This document shows, piece after piece, positions 47,530-58,170 of a stretch of 64,000 nucleotides of DNA. Made by a program: the position numbers and the translations under genes. Positions within the stretch are counted from its first letter, which is position 1; each line of letters opens with the position of its first letter. The notes beneath the pieces were generated by a model that worked only from the letters and a program-made list of their open reading frames with translations, was not told where the DNA came from and did no database searches. The stretch comes from Beta vulgaris subsp. vulgaris (taxonomy: Eukaryota; Streptophyta; Magnoliopsida; Caryophyllales; Amaranthaceae): positions 45,138,173-45,202,172 of the forward strand of contig NC_079202.1 of the NCBI RefSeq assembly GCF_026745355.1. The letters are read 5' to 3'.

Positions 47530-49740
47530 TCTCTATTATATTAGTTAAGGAGGAGCAATGATATTCTTGGAATTTACTTAATTACCCTTCCACAATATAA
47601 ATAGTAGATTTCAAATTTCCACACATGTTCTTGCAAAAAAAAAAAAGATCAATCAGATCTCTATTAAACCAATCAAATCATATAAAAGCTCAATCACGTA
47701 AACTTGTCAATTGAAAAGATTCAATCAAAAAGGTTCATAATCAAGAACTTATCAAACATTAATACCACACACAATAATAAAAAAAATACACAACATTCTC
47801 ATTACATAGACAACTCAAAATAATTTTTCCATAACACAAACACAATTACAACACAAACTCTAAACCAAAAAAAAGAACCCTAGTTCTCTTCATAGATTGG
47901 AAGTTTACGACATTCTCGGGTTAAGCATACGTTTGCCCCCTAATAACGTTTGGGGTTTTTTTTTTACCGTTTGCCCACTAACTTTTAAAAGATAAACATT
48001 CACTAGGTTTTCTTAACTCAACCTTAGTTAAAAATGTATTGCTTGACAAGTAATTATAGCTTTTGAAAAATAATAATTTTAATTGTTAATTACTTTAGGA
48101 AGGGTTTTGCGTCTATTTCACCCAAAATGAATGGCATCTTTTCCTCTTCTCATTTTCACACAATTTTAGCATTCAAAATTTTTACCAAGCAGTGAGAGGA
48201 AGAGAGCACACAAACACACCCTTTGTGGCTACAAAGTACAAACGACATCCTTGAAGTCATTACTGAACTAGAGACAAAAGGTACTCTTGTTCTCAAAATA
48301 AATCTTGTTTTCTCCTTTCTAATTGACTACTATTAAGAAATCTAGGGTTTAAAAGGTCATATTTTTCCGAAATAATAAAAATTCTGGTAAATTTTGTTAT
48401 AGTTTGGTTCAATTATAGTTGTGGATATTGTTGTTGTGTTTTGATTGTTCTTTTATATTGATTCATCATCTTTTGATTAGGGTTTTAATTTTTTTTTGGG
48501 GAAGGTAGTAAAATAGGGGTTAACTCAAAATTAAATTGTGGTATTTATATTTGGCCATGATTCTTTTTATAATTCATAGTTTATAGTCTGATTTATTTTG
48601 TGTAATTGGTACTGGACTTTTTTTAATGGGGATTTGGGGTGTAGGCATAAAGTGAAGAGTTATCTCTCTCCCCTCTCCATATGTTATTGTGCTTTTCTCA
48701 GCTAGTAATGAAACTTATCTCCAGGGTGGCATAAGGTATATGAAGAAGTTTGTCTGGGTGGACGCAGTATATCAACACAACAACCACAAGCAAACAGGCC
48801 AATGCAGAATAGAGGAGTTGGTGTGTACACCTATGAAAATGGATATTAGAGACAAGTTGTGGTAAATTCAATTACGCACCCGATTTTTCGAATAATCAAT
48901 TTGAGTATATGCAAATAACTTTCTTTTGTTTTTGTTGCAGTATGCGAGTAATACTACTATCTAGAGGTGATCATGGGGCTGGGCTGCGTCTAAAAAATTG
49001 TCTATTGGTCCGGCCGGGCCAAATTTCAGGCTAAAAATTTGTGCCCAAAGCTCGCTATTTCGGGTCAAAATCGGGCCGGGTCAAAAATTAGACTAAAAAG
49101 TTATTTTAGTGGATTGATTATTGTTCTGTGGAGTAGTTATTTTAATGGAAGGAAATGAATTTTTATTTTATTTTTGTTTGAGAACAACGGTTCATATGTA
49201 AAGAACTTTTTTGTGTAATTGTTTGATTAAGGGATGAAATTGAAATGGAGGGAAGTGATTTTATTTCGGATGAAATTAAATAATAAATGCTCATAGGTAT
49301 ACTTATATTTTATTAGTTATCAAGCATTAAAAAGTTAACCATAGTTAGCAAAAGCAAATGCTAAGGGGTGAATATTTATCTTTTAAACGTTAGTGGGCAA
49401 ACGTTAAAAAATCCCAAACATTAGGGGGAAAACGTATGCTTAACTCCGACGTTCTCAAATATGACATTCTCAAATTTGCGGATATTTTACTGTTAATGAG
49501 GTATGTAGTTCATTATTGAACATAAAATAGTAAGAATTGACATATTTAAATTTATTTAAAAATAATAATATTAAAAATCACTCACAATCTTTATTATCTT
49601 TTCACATTAGCGAATTAATATATCTAAATTCATCTAACTATTGATCATTCATATTTTAAGAGTAATTATAACTATAATACAGATGGAGTATATAATAACA
49701 AGTTTTGAAATTAATGCACGTATCGTGTACGTATAAGAAT
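47530..49740 (+). mobile_element. Possible Helitron enclosing a Mutator-like element
   Basis: TCTCTATTATATTAGTTAAGG at 47530, preceded by A, matches common plant Helitron 5' ends. A hairpin-like GCACGTATCGTGTACGTATA occurs at 49714-49733, but the CTRR terminus is not preserved (AATAATTG). The 3' boundary is therefore doubtful. No RepHel coding region; non-autonomous if real. Confidence 0.4.
47918..49447. mobile_element. 1.53-kb Mutator-like element, possibly Pack-type
   Basis: Near-perfect 9-bp duplications GACATTCTC / GACGTTCTC (47909-47917, 49448-49456) flank TIRs of about 85 bp that start GGGTTAAGCATACG. The interior includes a leader-like segment with a donor-like AAAAGGTACTC near 48280. 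A 40-plus-codon open segment after TCTCCAG at 48724 (GGIRYMKKFVWVDAVYQHNN) may be a captured exon or a remnant of a MULE protein. No full transposase. A GGGCCGGGTC-rich hAT-like fragment begins near 48962. Confidence 0.75.
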
Positions 49741-50522
49741 AATTGCTATCTAAACAAAGTGTTAGCAATGATATGTAAAACATAATATGAAATGCAAAAT
49801 TACAATTAGTATCACCAACTATACAAGTACAATTATCACCCTACTTAGTGCTAAATAATACGGGTCACTCGCAGCATAATATTCTATCAATATATAAAAA
49901 CATGATCAAGGAAATTCTATATCTAATAGTTTTGTAAGAGTAAATTAAAATTAGGCAATAATATCAAGTTCAATATTAAAAAGAGAATCAGTCCAATAGT
50001 AACTAGGTTAATTTCTTTCGGTGACTAATTTAATCTATTTAGTGCCTAGGTTTATTTTTATATTTAAATTAGACCGTCTCCTTTAATAATTTTTTGCTAA
50101 GTTTAAGGTCATTCATAAAACAACCCTCAATTATTTAAAAAAACCCTAAACTCTTTTGTTGTTGTAAAATATCCAAAAAAAAGTTAAATCAACTAATTTT
50201 AAAATGGAGAAAATATACATTTTCCTCTTTGTTGTCCATCTGCAACAGCACCACCAAAATCCCCATCCCACCCTTCTTGTTCCCCCCCTTTCCTAGCTTT
50301 GACACGATCACCACAGCTACCACATGCCCATCCTCAGCCCCACCACATGAGTCATGAGTCATGACCCTTCTTGTTATCATATTTACCAGAGAATAGAGAG
50401 TAATTGGGAACATGCATGGGATCAAATCATCAAAGTTTTTGCAAGAATAGGGAGCAGAGGGGAAAGTTTGAGGTGATATTGGTTGGACGATGATGAGGAC
50501 CGAGGAAGGTGTGATGGCCTTA
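49457..50522. repeat. Gene-free stretch with a dispersed repeat
   Basis: 49930-50092 is a diverged copy of 56904-57053 (shared blocks AATTAGGCAATAATATC-like, GTGACTAATTTAATC, TTAGACCGTCT), so both belong to one repeat family. No gene; the minus ORF 50189-50425 is unsupported. Confidence 0.5.
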
Positions 50523-50908
50523 GAGCATTGTCAATGGTTGGACTCTTTTTGGGGGTCATCAATTATTCAATTACTTTCTCTCTCCTTCCTATCACATATG
50601 CCCAACTTACATAAAAGACCATATTTTTTTAATCCCAATGGTTAGACTTATTTTTAGGATCATCAATTATCTATTTTATTTTCTCTCTCCTTATATCTCA
50701 TCCCAATACCCAATGACATCATGCCACATGTTCTCTCCTCCCAAATTGTCAGCTTTTGTGTTTTTGCAAAACCTTCATAAACAGTCTATGAGGAAGAACC
50801 GTTTATGGTTCTCTTTCCTCTCTTTTCTTCTCTTTCTTCTTTTTTTATTAGTATTTTCAAATTCTCTCTCCTCATAAACCTCTTGGGGTTCAACCATTGG
50901 CAATGCTC
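50523..50908. mobile_element. Tourist-like MITE (GAGCATTGTC type)
   Basis: TTA duplications (50520-50522, 50909-50911) flank inverted ends GAGCATTGTCAATGGTTGGA and CAACCATTGGCAATGCTC. 386 bp, with an internal partial duplication of the left end near 50637. No ORF. Confidence 0.8.
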
Positions 50909-50911
50909 TTA

Positions 50912-51492
50912 TGGTTTTCTTGGTGGTCGGGTGGTAGCTAAAGGTTTTTGCTTTATAGAAAACGATTTTTTATCCTTTTTTCTAATTAATGGTTTTTTTT
51001 TTTCTTTTCATTATATTATGGTACTTCTTGCTATAGGTTGTGGGCAATTTATGATGTTTGTTTATAGTTTTTGCTAGACATAGTCCTAAGGTTGTTGCAT
51101 TTTTCATATCTTTATTTTCTTTGGCATGGCCAATATTTCGTGCACACCATGAACCACAAAACTTTATTTTTCAAACTTTCATTGAGTTGCTATATATTTC
51201 ATGAGAAGTGTGTAGTGGTTGCCTCTAGGAGCATTAGTATGTTAGGCTTCAAGAAAAGTTCTTAGTGAGAGTTATTTGGGTAGGAAGAAAGTTGTGGGAG
51301 CTATTTTTGTTAACTAATGTGCTATATGTTTTTGTTATGTGTTAGTGATTTCAAGTGACTAACTTTTTCGTTTTTTTAGAATTTCTCCAAGACATTACTT
51401 GGATGACTGTAACTAAGCTGCGCGTCGTCGTCGTATAGTATCTTTTCTTATTGTTTCAAGTTTCGAGGACAAAACTTTCTTAAGGGAGTGAT
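50912..51492 (+). other. Upstream of gypsy 3' LTR
   Basis: No gene recognised. The last ~40 bp (TTTCGAGGACAAAACTTTCT, then AAGGGAGTG) are typical of the sequence just before a Ty3/gypsy 3' LTR, i.e. a polypurine tract. Confidence 0.5.
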
Positions 51493-51980
51493 TGTAACAC
51501 CACGAATTTTCGCTGATAATTTCTTCGAGTTATTTTCCTTAATTATTATTTTCCGTTAAAATTAGAATATTTTACTCCTTAAAAAATATTACATCCTCTA
51601 TTTCTTTTCCAACTTTTTAAAAGTTATAGATATAATCTATTCGAATACAGATTGTATATTTTTCTAGTATTTAAATTTTACGTTTTAGCTATGCATTTTG
51701 TTTTATTCCTTCAACCATGCGTCTGACCATCGTAATTACTTTTTGGACATGGAGTTTGAGTCCTAAAAAAGCTGCCCGAAAATAAGATATTTTGGTGGTT
51801 AAAGAAGTGGCTTTTGGAGCTTGTAACCCTCCTTATAACCCCCTTTTTAATGCCAATTAAATCTCTTATTTCTAGTTAGTATAATCTCTCTTTTTACTCC
51901 TCTTTTCAGTCATCTTTGGAGAATTTTATAACAGTAAAATTCAATTACAATATATAGGAGCACACTTAAATTTTATACCA
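51493..51980 (+). repeat. Ty3/gypsy 3' LTR (chromovirus-like), truncated
   Basis: It starts TGTAACACCACGAATTTTCG immediately after a purine tract AAGGGAGTGAT. No 5' partner or coding region remains upstream, and the right end is undefined before the copia fragment at 52000. Confidence 0.55.
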
Positions 51981-51999
51981 AAGTCTCTTACCTATTGCT

Positions 52000-53300
52000 T
52001 GATCCAGAGGGCCTGGGAACAACATGCAGCAGCAACCACATACTCTGCCTCTGCAGTGGACAAGGCAACTGCATTTTGCTTCTTTGAGCTCCATGAGACC
52101 AAGCTTGTTCCTAGGTACTGGACGAAACCTGATGTCCTCTTGGGATTTACCAAGTCTCTAACATAATTCACATCCGACTAACTTACTAGGTCAAATACAT
52201 CATTTCGAGGATAGAACAAACATAAGTCATCGCTTCCTTTCAAAAACCTAAAAATTCTCTTAACTGCTGTTAAGTGAGATTCTTTGGGATTCGATTGGAA
52301 TCTTGCACATAAACTAACACTAAAGGCAATATCAGGTCTACTTGTAGTTAAGTAAAAATCCAATCATACCTCTATATTGCTTCCGTTAGACACTTACCAT
52401 TTTCATCTTCATCTAACCTTCTTCCTGTTCCTACAGGAGTGTGGATGCTTTTTTAGATTGTTTCGGTCCATACTTTTTCAACAGTTCCTATACTTTTGTT
52501 GATGGATCATTGTCCCTCTTTCGGTTTGCTTGATTTGTAAGTCCAAAAATAAGTTCAACTCACCCATATTATATCATCAACATAAATTTGGACTACTAAT
52601 ATGTCTGTTCTTTTTGAACGAAGGAACAAAATTCTATCAACTTTACCTCTTATGAAATCATGTGAAAGTAAGAATTTTAATAATCTTTCATACCAAGATC
52701 TAGGAGCTTATTTTAACCCTTATAGAGCTTTATCAAGCTTATATACATGATTTGGAAGATTGTGATTTTCAAAACCGGAAAGTTGTTCCACATAGTCGTC
52801 TTCTAGTAAAAAGCCATTTAAAAAAAACACATTTGACGTCCATTTGATAGAACTTAAATTCCATAAATGCAGCAAAGACAATCAAAGTTCTAATAGCTTT
52901 TTATACTAGCAACAGGAGCAAAGGTTTCATCGAAATCAATACCTTCTTGTTGATTGTACCTTTTGGCTACAAGTCTGGCCTTGTTCATCACAACTGTTCC
53001 ATGCTCATCAAGCTTGTTCCTGAAGATCCACTTAAGTCCAATTACTTTCTGGTTCTTCGGCTTGGGCTCTAGGTGCTAGACCTTGTTCCTATGGAACTCA
53101 TTCAGCTCCTCTTGCATAACATTTATCCAAACAACCTCTTTTAATGCTTTCATGTGATCCTTAGGTTATGTCATAGATAGAAAAGCATGAAAGACAAAAT
53201 AATTAGTTCTAAAGGATGAAAATTTTGGTGTTTCCAAGACTTTGGATCAAATCTCCTGGTTGCTTCTAGTGCTTCTTGAGGTGTTTTAATCATTTGATCT
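52000..53300 (-). mobile_element. Degenerate Ty1/copia fragment (RT and RNase H)
   Basis: Minus-strand similarity to copia pol. RNase H pieces occur near 52010-52360 (TSRPDIAFSVSLCARFQSNP and the LTAVKRIFRFLKG block). Reverse transcriptase remnants lie up to about 53160, with many stops and indels. It differs clearly from the copia at 15474-26295 and has no LTRs in view. Ends are approximate. Confidence 0.75.
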
Positions 53301-53349
53301 TCTTCAGGTTTAGGAGTTCCTTCTTCTTCCTAGGTTCCTCATGTAGCTT

Positions 53350-53934
53350 GTTGGGAATGAGTAGCCTACTAAATCCCTATAAAGTAATCATGAGGGGTAT
53401 TACATACACCCGACTTGAAAACAACAACGCCCTCGTTGCGCCTGAGAACTCCACATATTCGGCATATGGCATGCGGGTTGCCCCAAGCCTGAAGACTGAT
53501 CGCAGGAGACTCCATATATTCGGTCTGACGACCTCTGGGTCGCTCCTTATGACAATGCAGCCCCAGAATCCTCCCTAACTAGGCGCCTGGAGACGCCTAA
53601 TATTCGGCCTTAGGGTCTCCCCAACACGCGGTCGCAGGACTGCTTTGATGCCATTTGTAACACCCGACCCATACGGAGTTGGGTATATCGTCATCAATGT
53701 GCATTCAGGACCAACAAATGTCCTCAATAACCAACACAAGCTTTTTGCATTTTGTCCTCACTCAGCACTATGAGAAACTTCCCAAGAGTTCACCCATCCC
53801 TGGACGGACTACTCCCAGCCAAGCACGTTTAATTGTGTAGTAACTAAGGAAATAAGCTCCCTAAAAGAAAGATGCATCTCGTTGGAATGAGTAGCTTGCT
53901 AGATTTTTATAAAGTAATCATGAGGGGTATTACA
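53350..53934 (-). mobile_element. Cassandra-type TRIM with 5S rRNA-like LTR
   Basis: The 5' LTR (minus orientation) is 53656-53934, from TGTAACACCC to GGGTATTACA. It contains a segment (about 53776-53850) matching the complement of plant 5S rRNA (CACCCATCC, CTCCCAGCCAAGCACGTTTAA), the hallmark of Cassandra. A degenerate initiator-tRNA-Met primer site (GCTTTGATGCCA on plus, 53642-53653) adjoins it. The other LTR survives only as a 55-bp end (53350-53404). The internal 53405-53655 is non-coding. It abuts a copia fragment on the left. Confidence 0.85.
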
Positions 53935-54949
53935 CCACCTGCAAGTAATCACCATCTTACCTTAAAAGAATAAATAAATAAATAAAATAAAACTAAAAAC
54001 CTAGATTTTTATGTGAAATGCAAGCAAAATCTGACAAACAATTTCTAACACATGGTGGTTTTTCCTTTCACTACTATTGTCCTGCTTTTGACTTGTTACA
54101 TTTCACAGAAATAGCCCTCCTTGATCATCATCACTCCGACCATCTATTCAATAAACCTTTGATAATATGAGTGATTTTGCAACTCTTCTAAAGGTTTTCG
54201 TTTCCTCACCATAAATACTTATACTGGAACAGTGGGCTTGATTGATCTTATAGGAGTAATACAAAGTATAATCTTCATTATTAAATTTTGGCTTATTGTT
54301 GATGGAGAATTTTTGGAAAAATCCTGGGCATTGATACTCCCTTACTCAGCAAGTTCCATATTCCATTTAGATTCTTCTCTCTTCCCTCTACTTATCAAAC
54401 ACTACTCCCCTCTTCCTATAATCGCTTTGTGATAAGGCTCGCTTTTCCTATGCATATCAAACACAGCAATAATCTAGCACATGTAAGTTGCCTTTTACTC
54501 ACATGAGCACGACATCCTACCACGGAGTAAATTTTACACCCAAAACAGAACTAGACAAGCTTAAAAACCCCAAGAAAAAGTAAAAGGTGGTACACAAGAT
54601 AACATGCGCGAGCCAAACTATGTATGTACTTTGAACCGGTCTATGATCCGTATCATATATGCTTAAGTACCCTCAACAACAATAGGCTTTCCCACAACCC
54701 AGATAGCTAGGTTGGATTTCAGCTTTAAATGAGAAGCGGAGAATGCAGAAAGCTTAATGTATGAACTAATTTCACTCTTAAACAAAAAGACAACTCCATT
54801 AACATGAACTTCTGAAATTATAGAACTATACACAAGTTTCTGGCACCAAATGCTGCAGTATCAGGAGGTAAATGCTATAAATACTCAAGGATTGTGTAAA
54901 AAAACACGGAACTATGTTCAATCCCCTCTTATACTCATTACAGAAAAAC
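53935..54949. other. Gene-free stretch, phytolongin 3' flank
   Basis: The right part (about 54700-54949) is likely the 3' untranslated region of the minus-strand phytolongin gene. No other gene or element ends recognised; the ORF at 54232-54432 is unsupported. Confidence 0.45.
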
Positions 54950-55768
54950 TCAACGAACACAATCAAGACCTTCACAGATCAGCAGCCAAACTAAAAACAA
55001 TATAATGCATATAGCAACATCAATGACAAGAACTAACTGTACTAAGCGACACCATTTTCTTTTCATATTTTGGGACCTTGTTCTCATGGACGCACTCATA
55101 TCCTTGCGCAATGTCATTGGAGAAACCGTTGCACCTGCACTGTTAGAATCTGAATCTCGGTCTGTAGACCGGCGGTTCTCTTCCAACTCAATACCTCTCA
55201 TGGCAATCATGTGATGATCCTTGACCTTCTTATCTTGCTTCAAGGGTTTCTTACCTAACAAAGGTGCCTTGGTAGAAGTCGCAACTTCCACTACACCCCC
55301 ATAATACGCATCATGAGAAGATGACGACAAATTCAAGCTTTTACCATCACCATTAGCTCCTGTTTGAGGAACATTTTGTAAAGAGGCAATCAACTGGCGG
55401 ATAACAGGAACCAACTGTTCTTGTAAGTTAACATTGGAGTTAGAAGCACCACCCTTTCGAAGAAAACTCGAACCCTTCTTGGTGATCTTCTTGTATTCAT
55501 TCCTAACGTTCTCTAAAAAGCGAAGAAGGGCAGAATTTCCAATCCCTTCATTAGCAATTGCAAAGTAAATAAACCCATCTTCCATCAAGAACAAAAATAT
55601 TCTCCCACTCATAGTTTGAGAATACCATCTATGGAACAGTGGAGCTCTTTCCAAGCACGCCGCAGCCAATTTTTCGATTTCATGGTCTCCCCCACTATAC
55701 GCCTGTAAAATCTTACCCCCTTTTGACACACAGCAATAATGCACAAAACCCTTTTCCATAGAACCCAT
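54950..55768 (-). CDS. Phytolongin (longin-domain SNARE-like protein), PHYL1 type
   Basis: A single coding exon of 272 aa starts at the ATG whose complement is 55766-55768 (MGSMEKGFVHYCCVSKGGKI). The open frame reaches 15 nt further upstream, but with GTG, so this ATG is chosen. The longin domain covers residues about 1-115 (HEIEKLAAACLERAPLFHRW, MEDGFIYFAIANEGI, FLENVRNEYKK). The middle is a non-SNARE PhyL region with Ser-rich and basic stretches, and residues 242-265 form a C-terminal transmembrane anchor. Phytolongins are land-plant longins that lack the SNARE motif and locate to the secretory pathway and plasma membrane. A donor-like CTAAGTAAG (minus, near 56140) and acceptor near 55790 suggest an intron in the 5' leader. 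Confidence 0.93.
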   Translation of the reverse strand: MGSMEKGFVHYCCVSKGGKILQAYSGGDHEIEKLAAACLERAPLFHRWYSQTMSGRIFLFLMEDGFIYFAIANEGIGNSALLRFLENVRNEYKKITKKGSSFLRKGGASNSNVNLQEQLVPVIRQLIASLQNVPQTGANGDGKSLNLSSSSHDAYYGGVVEVATSTKAPLLGKKPLKQDKKVKDHHMIAMRGIELEENRRSTDRDSDSNSAGATVSPMTLRKDMSASMRTRSQNMKRKWCRLVQLVLVIDVAICIILFLVWLLICEGLDCVR

Positions 55769-56505
55769 CAATTTAACATTCACTACTAGAATACCCCACT
55801 ATTACACAGCTAAACTAAATTAAACTAAGCAAGTATTTTGATTCGGAGGAAGTAAAATTGGACCAAATCTTCAAGTACCGAAGCAAATACTAAACAGAAA
55901 GCAACCAATTCATCCGCAACTAATTCAAATGCATCCAAAAAGTACCAGAACAAATCCAAAGCAAAATCTTCAAATTCCAGGAAAAAATCAATCATGATTC
56001 ATCTCTATCTCAAATGGGTTTTCCTTAACATCATAACCCAATTCAAATTCAGCAGAATTTACTCGTTTTTCGATATAGAAATAAATACCCATAAAAAAGC
56101 AGAAAATTCAGAGGCAGAGCAGAATTTCGAGGAACGAACTTACTTAGATGAAAAGGAAGGAATTTTGATGTTGCAAGTTAGAAGAATTGCGCGGAAAAGT
56201 TGTTGCTTGGAAGATTCCCATGGTAGTGAACAAGTCATAGAAAGAAAATATTGAAGAGAAGATACAAAAAAATAAAAAATGGAGGAGTTTATGGGAAAGC
56301 AGTAACAGCATGATAATGAAATGATGGGGTAACTGATTAATTCATCATTAAATTGGTTGACGCCGCGTCTTACCGGGTCAGCTTTCTAATCCTGTTGTGC
56401 TGGCTTCTGCTTCCCTTGGTACTACTTTTCTTCGTCCTTCCAATTAAAACCTTCACTTGCCTAGGCTAAAATTTATGCTTTATTCATCCTTTGACTCAAT
56501 TAGAC
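55769..56505 (-). promoter_or_regulatory. Phytolongin leader and upstream region
   Basis: Contains a probable leader intron (about 55790-56142) and a leader exon near 56143-56270. Beyond that is intergenic sequence up to the Tourist MITE at 56509. No TATA box assigned. Confidence 0.4.
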
Positions 56506-56508
56506 TTA

Positions 56509-56766
56509 GGCCTATTCTTTTCGGCATAAAACAGCTGAACTGAACTGAATTGATCTGATCTGAACTGAACTGAATTGAACTGAACTGAACTGAATTGAAT
56601 TGAACTGAACTGAAGTGAAATGAATAGTGATATGTGAGAGTAAAAGTATTGTCAAGAGCTGAACTGAACTGGTCTGAACTGAACTGATCTGAACCGAACT
56701 GAATTGAATTGAATTAAATTGAATTGAACTGAACTGAACTGAAAATAAGCTGGGGAGAACAGGCCC
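56509..56766 (+). mobile_element. Tourist-type MITE (GAACT)n family, fourth copy
   Basis: TTA duplications (56506-56508, 56767-56769) flank ends GGCCTATTCTTTTCGGCA and GGGGAGAACAGGCCC. 258 bp of CTGAACTGAACTGA-like repeats. Same orientation as 40134-41114. Confidence 0.85.
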
Positions 56767-56890
56767 TTAGTAAAATAGACACGATTTGAATGACTTCATC
56801 TGGACAGACTAGCCCAAATAGAATCAGGCCGATTTAAAATAATATAACCCGAATCAACTTGAACTATACGATTAAGAGTTTGTCTTGGAA

Positions 56891-57293
56891 GAGACCGCCT
56901 ACTTTTAAATTAAAAATTAGGCAATGATAAGTCCGATATTAAAAAGAGAATTAACTCAATAATAACTAAGTTAATTTTTTCAGTGACTAGTTTAATCCAT
57001 TTAGTGACTAGGTCTACTTTTATATTAAAATTAGACCGTCTATTTTAATAATTTTTGATTGATATATATTTGTCAAATGTAATTTTGAATTTGAGAAAGG
57101 TAGAATTGAAGGGATTGAATGAAAGACCTTGATTCGGGTTTTATAGACCTCTCATTCATCCAACTTTCAAAAATGAATTCATTATATAATCTCCTAATTT
57201 TAATTTAAAAGTAGGCGGTTTCTTATAAGACAATTCCTCCAACTCTACCTTTTTCAAATTCAAAATTACATTTGACAAATATATATATCAATA
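56891..57293. repeat. Interlocked inverted repeats
   Basis: Segment A (about 56891-56921, GACCGCCTACTTTTAAATT) is inverted at 57192-57222. Segment B (about 57062-57110, TTTGTCAAATGTAATTTTGA) is inverted at 57238-57293. The order is A-B-A'-B', so the pairs overlap rather than nest. The region between includes a copy of the 49930 repeat family. It probably arose from two overlapping MITE insertions. Confidence 0.6.
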
Positions 57294-57484
57294 GTTTAGT
57301 AATCATTACGTAACTAATTTTATTTTCCTAATTACTAAATAATCTAAAATGATTTAAAAAATATTTACTTGCCTCTTCAATTAGTTTACTTAAAAATTAC
57401 TTATGACTTGAATGTGATCCAAACAAGAAGAAAGAAAAAAATTGCAATTAAAATGTCACCTTACGTTAAAGTCTTACAGATATA

Positions 57485-58170
57485 CTCCCTCCGTTTCTTT
57501 TTAATCTACACACTTTCCTTTTTAGTTTGTTTTTTTAATCTACACACTGTTATTTTTTCTATTTTTGGTAACATATCACATCTACTTTTTCCTCCTTTTT
57601 CACCCATGTCATTCATTTTTTAATATTTAACCCACTATTTTGTTTGTCTCTCCACCTTTTCAGTGTCTCCCTCCACCTTTTGTACTTCCTCCTTGGTTCT
57701 CCCACAAAGTGAAGTGAGTAAATTAAAGTGAAATAAAAAGAGTATAGAATTAGATAAGAGTATAAGACTTACTTCTAATTTATAAAGTTATTACTCCTAC
57801 TAATTTTGTATTATGATTTTTTAAAAATGAATTAAAACAATATTACCTTCTCAATATCACCTATAGGCTAGATATTCTGTAAGGTTGTATATGGTAACAC
57901 TTATAAATGCGCATAAACACACTCACATCGTCACATTCTCACATACACATATATTTAACCCTTTGTCTTTCTAAGTACATATGGATTCAGTAATTTGATT
58001 TTTATATTATTATATTAAGATATTTAGATTATCAACTCAATGAAAGCAACGAAAACAATGTGAAATTTCAGAAATCAATGTACTATAATATAATATTATC
58101 TTATATTATTGTTTAGAAATTATGATTATTATGAGAGTTTCATTCTTCCTAAAACAAAAGTTGAAATGTA
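57485..58170. other. Single Stowaway-like end and gene-free stretch
   Basis: CTCCCTCCGTTTCTTTTTAA at 57485, preceded by TA, is a Stowaway left end. No matching right end was found nearby, so it is truncated or solo. The rest is AT-rich with no gene. Confidence 0.5.

Noticed and set aside
53776..53850. 5S rRNA gene on the minus strand
   Set aside because: Only part of 5S is present, diverged, and it lies inside an LTR with a primer site next to it; better explained as Cassandra.
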